Shown one piece after another: positions 1 through 3,375 of a stretch of 8,459 nucleotides of DNA. Below the pieces are notes generated by a model that saw only the letters and a list, made by a program, of their open reading frames with translations, made no database searches and had not been told where the DNA came from. The DNA comes from an uncultured Oscillospiraceae bacterium (GTDB lineage Bacteria > Bacillota > Clostridia > Oscillospirales > Oscillospiraceae). Each line of letters begins with the position of its first letter. The stretch's first letter is position 1. The stretch spans positions 1 to 8,459 of the forward strand of contig CAADSF010000169.1 in the NCBI GenBank assembly GCA_900751035.1. The letters run 5' to 3'. Both the position numbers and the translations under genes were made by a program.

Positions 1-363
1 GCATTCGGATTCACTCACGGCTCTGTACTGCGAAATCTGCATGACTTGGAGCCGTGCCGCTGCGTCCGATAAGCGCCGGTTCGCGGGAATCAGATCCGGC
101 TTGCCGTCCGTATGCAGGATGCAGCGCGGCAGATGAAGGCTCAGATCCTCCGGATAGTCGATGGCAGCAAGCAGAAGATTTGCCAGCGTATATTTCTGCT
201 CGGCTGGGGTATAGCCCATAGACGCAGTGAGATTGCCCTGCGGGTCATTGTCGATGAGAAGTACGCGCTTGCTTTCATCCGCCAAAGCAGAAGCGAGATT
301 CAGAGCAGTCGTCGTCTTACCGACGCCGCCCTTTTGATTGGTGATTGCAAAAATTGTACTCAT
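1..363 (-). CDS. parA: ParA/Soj-family partition ATPase, N-terminal part (runs off left edge)
   Basis: The minus strand encodes the first 121 residues of a ParA/Soj ATPase; the rest lies beyond the window. The protein opens MSTIFAITNQKGGVGKTTTA, which contains the deviant Walker A motif (KGGVGKTT, residues 11-18, with the signature lysine K11 and the P-loop lysine K16). A second nucleotide-site motif, VLLIDNDPQGN, lies at residues 34-44. Family members bind ATP, dimerise on DNA and, with a ParB/Spo0J partner, segregate plasmids, integrative elements or chromosomes. A GGAG ribosome binding site (plus-strand CTCC, 370-373) sits 6 nt before the ATG, which supports this start. The position beside a tRNA-derived junction and the AT-rich flank suggest that the gene belongs to an integrated element, not to the chromosomal soj-spo0J locus; this is inference. 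The partner gene would lie to the left, outside the window. The family call is very secure; the element assignment is moderate. Confidence 0.95.
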   Translation of the reverse strand, partial: MSTIFAITNQKGGVGKTTTALNLASALADESKRVLLIDNDPQGNLTASMGYTPAEQKYTLANLLLAAIDYPEDLSLHLPRCILHTDGKPDLIPANRRLSDAAARLQVMQISQYRAVSESEC

Positions 364-410
364 AATAAGCTCCAGAAATAATGATTCGAGTCAGCGTTCT
401 GAACCTACTG

Positions 411-471
411 TGCAAATCTCTGTTTGCAATTCATTTGCAAATAGTATAATATAACTTCAAAAAGAATAAGA
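411..471 (-). promoter_or_regulatory. Probable parA promoter with TTTGCAA repeats
   Basis: This AT-rich stretch upstream of parA contains three copies of a TTTGCAA-like motif: TGCAAAT at 411-417, TTTGCAAT at 423-430, and the perfect palindrome ATTTGCAAAT at 433-442. Read on the minus strand, candidate -10 boxes TATACT (443-448) and TACTAT (441-446) lie just upstream of the palindrome, with only weak -35 matches around 464-471. The layout, repeats at and downstream of the likely transcription start, is what an operator for autoregulation or an iteron/centromere-like site would look like. The repeats are directly visible; their role and the exact promoter are inference. Confidence 0.4.
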
Positions 472-511
472 AAAAACACGAAAATGCTTTCTCACGAAAT
501 ATTTGCGATTT

Positions 512-550
512 GGTTCATTTTTTGTTGTAATCTCGACAAAAAAATGAACC
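512..550. repeat. Inverted repeat GGTTCATTTTTT / AAAAAATGAACC
   Basis: Two perfect 12-nt arms (512-523 and 539-550) are separated by a 15-nt spacer, so transcripts from either strand could form a hairpin. The right arm overlaps the left end of the larger tRNA-like inverted repeat (545-611), so the word GGTTCA occurs three times here in alternating orientation (512-517 plus, 545-550 minus, 606-611 plus). There is no GC-rich stem or trailing T-run, so it is a poor terminator candidate. An integrase arm-site or recombination scar is possible. Confidence 0.5.
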
Positions 551-611
551 CTCGACCTCTGGATTAAGAGTCACCTTAAAGGTAGCTCATAACCCGGAGG
601 TCGGGGGTTCA
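545..611. repeat. 67-bp imperfect inverted repeat of tRNA-like half-genes
   Basis: Base 578 is the centre of symmetry. The 33 bases read leftward on the minus strand (577 to 545) and the 33 bases read rightward on the plus strand (579 to 611) agree at 27 positions. Both arms follow tRNA spacing: an anticodon loop, a 3' anticodon strand, the variable loop AGGTC, a T-stem and GGGTTCA. The plus arm has anticodon CAT (588-590). The minus arm has CTT (plus-strand 566-568), as in tRNA-Lys. The shared inner part, ACCTTAAAGGT (573-583), does not belong to a tRNA stem. The repeat may be a fused pair of attachment sites or an inverted duplication of one site. Confidence 0.7.
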
Positions 612-630
612 AATCCCTCTCCCGCAACCA
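585..630 (+). other. 3' half of initiator tRNA-fMet gene, probable attachment (att) site
   Basis: The segment reads as the tRNA 3' half: anticodon loop CTCATAA (586-592, anticodon CAT), 3' anticodon strand CCCGG, variable loop AGGTC, T-arm GGGGG-TTCAAAT-CCCTC (603-619), acceptor strand TCCCGCA (620-626), then A and an encoded CCA (628-630). The CCCGG strand and an acceptor ending CCCGCA-ACCA are characteristic of bacterial initiator tRNA-fMet. The bases before 585 supply no D-arm and no pairing acceptor strand, and the expected anticodon-stem partner is replaced by GGTAG, so this is not an intact gene. A displaced 3' half starting near the anticodon is what site-specific integration of a tyrosine-integrase element into a tRNA gene leaves at one end. 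Confidence 0.75.
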
Positions 631-631
631 T

Positions 632-667
632 AAAAACACCGTATTTCAATCGAAATACGGTGTTTTT
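632..667. terminator. Perfect hairpin terminator after the tRNA-fMet remnant
   Basis: A 16-bp stem with no mismatch (632-647 paired with 652-667) closes on an AATC loop. The arms are A-rich on one side and end in TTTTT on the other, so it can act as a rho-independent terminator in both directions. It begins 2 nt after the tRNA CCA, as expected for the native terminator of a tRNA gene. Confidence 0.85.
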
Positions 668-735
668 CTAACTTTCTGTATCATTTTGCAGCCCCACAAA
701 ACTTGCTTTGACCCCATTTTGACCCCAATTGGTGC
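646..735 (-). pseudogene. Possible C-terminal remnant of a tyrosine integrase
   Basis: On the minus strand the frame running to a TGA at 646-648 reads PIGVKMGSKQVLWGCKM and then a tail entering the terminator hairpin. Repeated Gly-Val-Lys / Gly-Ser-Lys words near the end are reminiscent of the C-terminal tails of many Firmicutes phage and integrative-element integrases, and an integrase whose 3' end abuts the tRNA-derived core is the usual arrangement. The catalytic core (Arg, His-x-x-Arg, Tyr) is not present; the upstream frame is broken by stops. The similarity is from memory and short, so this is a weak call. Confidence 0.25.
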
Positions 736-754
736 CACTGCCCATAGGTTTAAC

Positions 755-874
755 TCAATTATCTGGAGTGGGTTCAGCCTGTTTCAGCGTGATCAGCAGA
801 CGGATGATATTTCCCGTTTGGTACATCAGGTATTCCAGTACATTCAATTCCGTCTTATCATGGTGCTTTGCATA
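755..874 (-). pseudogene. Short protein-like remnant, unknown family
   Basis: A 39-residue stop-bounded stretch on the minus strand contains ELNVLEYLMYQTGNIIRLLI followed by TLKQAEPTPDN and a stop. It has the amphipathic helical character of a real protein end, but there is no start codon with a ribosome binding site, and an in-frame stop lies immediately upstream (875-877). It may be the C-terminus of a lost small element-encoded protein. I do not recognise the family. Confidence 0.25.
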
Positions 875-1034
875 CTAAGACACGGAACGTGCCGTTTTGC
901 AACAAAAAATTTTGCGGTATATTGTCACATCAAGCCAGCATCTTTGCGACATTAGTTTTACTATAATAAAATGAATTTTTCAATACAATACTATTGCAAA
1001 TCTAATATTTCGTACATTTTGATTTTAGAATAAG

Positions 1035-1040
1035 TATAAT
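1035..1040 (+). promoter_or_regulatory. Consensus -10 box of the xre-sigma operon
   Basis: A perfect TATAAT lies at 1035-1040, with only a poor -35 candidate (GTACAT, 1012-1017) at 17-bp spacing. Transcription would start near 1047. The box overlaps the ATG at 1039-1041, so that ATG cannot be the translation start for this promoter; this supports the TTG at 1069. Confidence 0.55.
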
Positions 1041-1068
1041 GTCAAAAACTGCGAAAGAAGGTGTGAGC

Positions 1069-1446
1069 TTGACGAAATTTGGTGAAATACTGATGCAGCT
1101 TCGTCAAGAGAAGCATCTTTCGCAAGCCGAACTGGGACATATCATCTATGTTTCCGGCGGAACGATTTCGAATTATGAAAAAGGCGTCCACTATCCAGAT
1201 GTTGAAAAGCTGGTCAGGCTGGCAGACTACTTTAACGTTTCTATCGATTATCTTCTGGGCCGATCCGCCTCGAAGCTCTCGCCCGATGTGTTTGCGCAGA
1301 CAGTTTCGGATGACACAACCGTTGGTGATGTCGTTCAGTCCCTTCAACGCTTGTCTCCTGCCAGGAAACGTGCTGCCTGCACCATGGTCGCGGATATGGA
1401 GGTAGCTTCCATGATCCATATTGCAGGAAAGAGGGAGCGAACTTGA
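1069..1446 (+). CDS. XRE-family helix-turn-helix transcriptional regulator
   Basis: This 125-residue cytoplasmic DNA-binding protein has an N-terminal Cro/C1-type HTH at about residues 4-63: FGEILMQLRQEKHLSQAELG, then a recognition helix around GTISNYEKG, then PDVEKLVRLADYFNVSIDYLLG, the classic end of the domain. The remaining 60 residues, rich in Asp, Thr and basic residues, are unassigned and probably mediate dimerisation. I start it at TTG 1069, not at the in-frame ATG 1039, because AAAGAAGG (1054-1061) sits 7 nt upstream and the ATG lies inside the TATAAT box. The stop overlaps the start of the sigma-like gene by 3 nt, so the pair is co-transcribed and probably coupled. Such XRE/sigma pairs are common in Clostridia phages and integrative elements, where the regulator is often a repressor. 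Its ligand or target is unknown. Confidence 0.9.
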   Translation: MTKFGEILMQLRQEKHLSQAELGHIIYVSGGTISNYEKGVHYPDVEKLVRLADYFNVSIDYLLGRSASKLSPDVFAQTVSDDTTVGDVVQSLQRLSPARKRAACTMVADMEVASMIHIAGKRERT

Positions 1447-2009
1447 TCCCGTTTTGCATTCTTGTAATCGAAAACGATGACGACCGCGAATTTATGGCTG
1501 CGCTGTTTATCCAATATCAGCGGCTTCTTTACAAAGAGGTCCATGACATTCTGAAGAACCCATGGAATACGGAAGATGTCCTGCAGGCCACATTGGTCAA
1601 GCTGATCGATAAACTCCCGGAACTCCGAAACAAGGAACAGCCGCAGCTGATCGGATATATCAGCGTGACCGCGCGAAATACGGCCTATAATTTCTTACGC
1701 TCACAAAAGAAAATCGCGCCATTCTCTTTTGAGGAATATATGCAGCAATCCGAGCCAATCGCCGAGCATCGGCAAATGGAAGACCTCCTGATCTCAAAAG
1801 AGGAGATCGAGGAATTGGTGCGGCGCTGGCCGCAGCTTGATGCCAAAAGCAAGTATCTGTTAGAAGGAAAATACATACTCGGCAAAAGCGATGAGGTCAT
1901 GGCCGAGGAACTATCCATAAAACCCGCCAGTGTCCGAATGGCACTGACGCGGGCAAGACAATGTGCATATCAGCTTCTTACGAAAGAGCAAACCCCGAGC
2001 CGTTCCTGA
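1443..2009 (+). CDS. Small sigma-70 family (ECF-like) RNA polymerase sigma factor
   Basis: This 188-residue protein has the two-domain layout of ECF sigma factors. A region-2-like helical part lies at about residues 16-90 (FIQYQRLLYKEVHDIL, NTEDVLQATLVKLIDKLPEL, then GYISVTARNTAYNFLRSQKK, the usual basic end of region 2). A region-4 HTH lies at about 118-180 (WPQLDAKSKYLLEGKYILGK, then AEELSIKPASVRMALTRAR). No region 1.1 or 3 is visible. It starts at TTG 1443 inside the stop of the XRE gene; GGGAG (1433-1437) lies 5 nt upstream. An alternative in-frame ATG at 1494 has no ribosome binding site. The TGA stop (2007-2009) falls in the loop of the downstream terminator. It probably directs RNA polymerase to element promoters; targets and any anti-sigma factor are not visible here, unless the XRE partner plays that role. 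The fold assignment is firm, the function inferred. Confidence 0.85.
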   Translation: MIPFCILVIENDDDREFMAALFIQYQRLLYKEVHDILKNPWNTEDVLQATLVKLIDKLPELRNKEQPQLIGYISVTARNTAYNFLRSQKKIAPFSFEEYMQQSEPIAEHRQMEDLLISKEEIEELVRRWPQLDAKSKYLLEGKYILGKSDEVMAEELSIKPASVRMALTRARQCAYQLLTKEQTPSRS

Positions 2010-2027
2010 TGAACGGTTCGGGGTTTG
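1989..2027 (+). terminator. Rho-independent terminator of the xre-sigma operon
   Basis: A stem of about 17 bp (1989-2005 with 2011-2027, including one G-T pair) carries a CCCCGAGCCG core and a 5-nt CTGAT loop. A short T-rich tail (GTTTGTTG) follows. The hairpin overlaps the last codons of the sigma gene, whose stop lies in the loop. Confidence 0.85.
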
Positions 2028-2144
2028 TTGCATTTGACCGGCTTTTGTGTCTGATAGTTTGGGGATGAATTGTCTCTGAGCGCAGAATGGTCTGCATTGT
2101 CTACCTGCACAGAAAAACAGATTTTTCTTGTATAAACTGACAAA

Positions 2145-2173
2145 TTGACTTCATCTGAAAAACGTGCTACTCT
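2145..2173 (+). promoter_or_regulatory. Sigma-A promoter of the LacI-GH13-ABC operon
   Basis: A TTGACT -35 box (2145-2150) and a TACTCT -10 box (2168-2173) are spaced exactly 17 bp. A TG at 2165-2166 makes it an extended -10 (TGCTACTCT). The predicted transcription start near 2180 is directly followed by operator 1, so bound repressor would block initiation. Confidence 0.75.
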
Positions 2174-2181
2174 GGCATTAG

Positions 2182-2193
2182 GCAAACGGTTGC
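2182..2193 (+). promoter_or_regulatory. LacI-family operator 1 (GCAAACGGTTGC)
   Basis: The sequence fits the LacI/MalR/CcpA-type pattern GCAANCGNTTGC, a CG-centred palindrome with only the pair flanking the centre unmatched. It lies at the predicted transcription start of an operon whose first gene encodes a LacI-family repressor, so autoregulation is the natural inference. A catabolite (cre) site for CcpA is the alternative reading. Confidence 0.7.
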
Positions 2194-2298
2194 ACGAATA
2201 AATCTGTTGTATTCAGTTTCATTTTATCGTCGAAAGCAAATGTTCTCGATATTTCATTGCTTTTATCGCTGCTTTTTCGCGAAAATTCAAGAAATATC

Positions 2299-2313
2299 GG
2301 TAAACCGTTTGCA
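2299..2313 (-). promoter_or_regulatory. LacI-family operator 2 (TGCAAACGGTTTACC on minus strand)
   Basis: The minus strand shares the 10-nt core GCAAACGGTT with operator 1 and has a weaker second half-site. Its CG centre is 119 bp from that of operator 1. It ends 2 nt before the ribosome binding site of the repressor gene, so it could be a roadblock or looping partner. Its identity as an operator rests on the shared core. Confidence 0.6.
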
Positions 2314-2325
2314 TGGAGGTGCAGG

Positions 2326-3375
2326 ATGGCAGCAACGATCAAGGATGTGGCGCGGCTGGCGGGCGTTTCGCCGTCGACGGTTTCGCGCGTGCTCAATCAG
2401 AAGGGCGTCATTTCGGACGAGACGAAGCAGAAGATCGCGTCCGCGATGGAGCAGCTCAAATATGTTCCCAACGACATTGCGCGCAGCTTTGCCAACGGCT
2501 CGGCGCACGCGATCTCGCTGGTCATCGATATCTCGGACGGCACGGCCTACGCCAACAATTTCTTCAACAACACCGTCTTCGGCATCGAGACTGCCGCGCA
2601 CCGGAACGACTATAACCTCATCATCACGAACGGCGCGGCGGCGTTCGGCGGCATTTCCTCCGTCGAGCGGCTGATCGCCGGGAAGAAGGTCGACGGCGTG
2701 GTGCTGCCGATCTCGCTCGTGACGGACGAGCTGCTGCGCAGGATCGAGGACCTGAGCGTGCCGTGCGTGATGCTCGGCCGTTCGGAGGAGGTCGGCGCGG
2801 AGGCCAACTGGGTCGATATCAACAACGTGCAGGCTGGCCGCAGGGCCGTCAGGCTCCTGCTGGAGCGTGGATATAAAAAGATCGCCTTCCTTTCGGACGG
2901 CGACGGGGAGGTTTTCAATCAGGACCGCATCGCGGGCTACCGCCGCGAGCTTGCCGCAAATCATCTGTCCGTCCCGGACGGCTTCATTCTCCACGGTCTG
3001 CCGACAGTTGAGAGCGGCATGGACTGCGTCCGCACACTCCTGCAGAGCGATGACGCGCCCGACGCCGTCATCTGCAGCGACGACCGGCTGGCGCTCGGTG
3101 CGCTGCGGGCCGCGCATCGGCTGGGGCAGCGGGTACCGGAGCAGTTCGGCATCATCAGCTGCGACAACACGCCGCTGACGGAGCTGGCTGAGACGCCCAT
3201 CACGAGCGTGGATGTCGACACGTTCGCGCTCGGCGTGCAGGCGGCGCAGATCCTGATCGAGCAGATTGAAGACCCGCAGACCAGCCTGCGGCAGATCCTG
3301 CTGTCGACGAAGCTCATCGAGCGCGCCTCGACGATGCGGGAAACACGAGAAGAAACGGAGGCGATCCACATTTGA
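2326..3375 (+). CDS. LacI/MalR-type transcriptional repressor of the sugar operon
   Basis: The 349-residue protein has the standard LacI-family layout. An N-terminal HTH (IKDVARLAGVSPSTVSRVLN, residues 5-24) is followed by a hinge helix near NDIARSFANG (49-58) and a periplasmic-binding-protein-like sensor domain from about residue 62 to 340, with family words such as VDGVVLP, VMLGR, DAVICSDDRLALGALRA and ISCDNTPLTELAETPITSVD. The start is ATG 2326, where GGAGGT lies 5 nt upstream; a longer frame from 2257 would add 23 residues ahead of the HTH and lacks a ribosome binding site. The N-terminus most resembles MalR maltose repressors. Two candidate operators lie in its own leader. Its TGA overlaps the TTG start of the amylase gene, coupling the two. 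The hinge has Phe55 where most family members carry a minor-groove-inserting Leu. The effector is probably a malto-oligosaccharide (inferred from neighbours). Confidence 0.93.
   Translation: MAATIKDVARLAGVSPSTVSRVLNQKGVISDETKQKIASAMEQLKYVPNDIARSFANGSAHAISLVIDISDGTAYANNFFNNTVFGIETAAHRNDYNLIITNGAAAFGGISSVERLIAGKKVDGVVLPISLVTDELLRRIEDLSVPCVMLGRSEEVGAEANWVDINNVQAGRRAVRLLLERGYKKIAFLSDGDGEVFNQDRIAGYRRELAANHLSVPDGFILHGLPTVESGMDCVRTLLQSDDAPDAVICSDDRLALGALRAAHRLGQRVPEQFGIISCDNTPLTELAETPITSVDVDTFALGVQAAQILIEQIEDPQTSLRQILLSTKLIERASTMRETREETEAIHI

Larger units (their letters stand above)
640..1030. other. Gene-poor decayed region between the att-like junction and the XRE gene
   Basis: No intact gene is convincing over these roughly 400 bases. 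The minus strand holds two short protein-like remnants in different frames, listed separately. A direct repeat TTTGACCCCA occurs at 707-716 and 718-727 with an 11-nt period. The last 80 bases are AT-rich, with a TTGCAAAT word at 994-1001 like those upstream of parA. An 89-codon plus-strand open frame at 686-955 has no ribosome binding site and no recognisable family. The stretch reads as eroded mobile-element DNA. Confidence 0.5.
2030..2325 (+). promoter_or_regulatory. Upstream regulatory region of the sugar operon
   Basis: This stretch of about 300 bases holds no gene. From left to right it contains the tail after the sigma terminator, a featureless segment to about 2140, the promoter (2145-2173), operator 1 (2182-2193), and a leader of about 145 nt. 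The leader has a 9-bp inverted repeat CGATATTTC / GAAATATCG (2247-2255 and 2291-2299) enclosing the palindrome TTTTCGCGAAAA (2274-2285). Operator 2 (2299-2313) and the ribosome binding site GGAGGT (2315-2320) follow. Confidence 0.6.

Noticed and set aside
112..381. 89-codon plus-strand open frame opposite parA
   Set aside because: It is antisense to the ParA N-terminus, whose Walker motifs are unmistakable.
510..630. A complete tRNA gene ending at 630
   Set aside because: No acceptor 5' strand, D-arm or pairing anticodon 5' strand is found upstream of 585; only the 3' half is intact.
707..727. Direct repeats TTTGACCCCA as start of a CRISPR or iteron array
   Set aside because: There are only two copies with a 1-nt gap. 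They are better explained by a repeated Gly-Val-Lys/Gly-Ser-Lys-type coding motif on the minus strand.
686..955. 89-codon plus-strand open frame in the decayed region
   Set aside because: It has no ribosome binding site and no family resemblance, and it competes with more protein-like minus-strand remnants.
2257..2325. Upstream ATG extending the LacI-type protein by 23 residues
   Set aside because: The extension has no ribosome binding site and would place non-family residues before the HTH, while ATG 2326 has GGAGGT at ideal spacing.
2287..3369. 360-codon open frame on the minus strand opposite the LacI-type gene
   Set aside because: It is Arg/Asp/His-rich low-sense protein, the complement of a strongly supported gene, with no motif.
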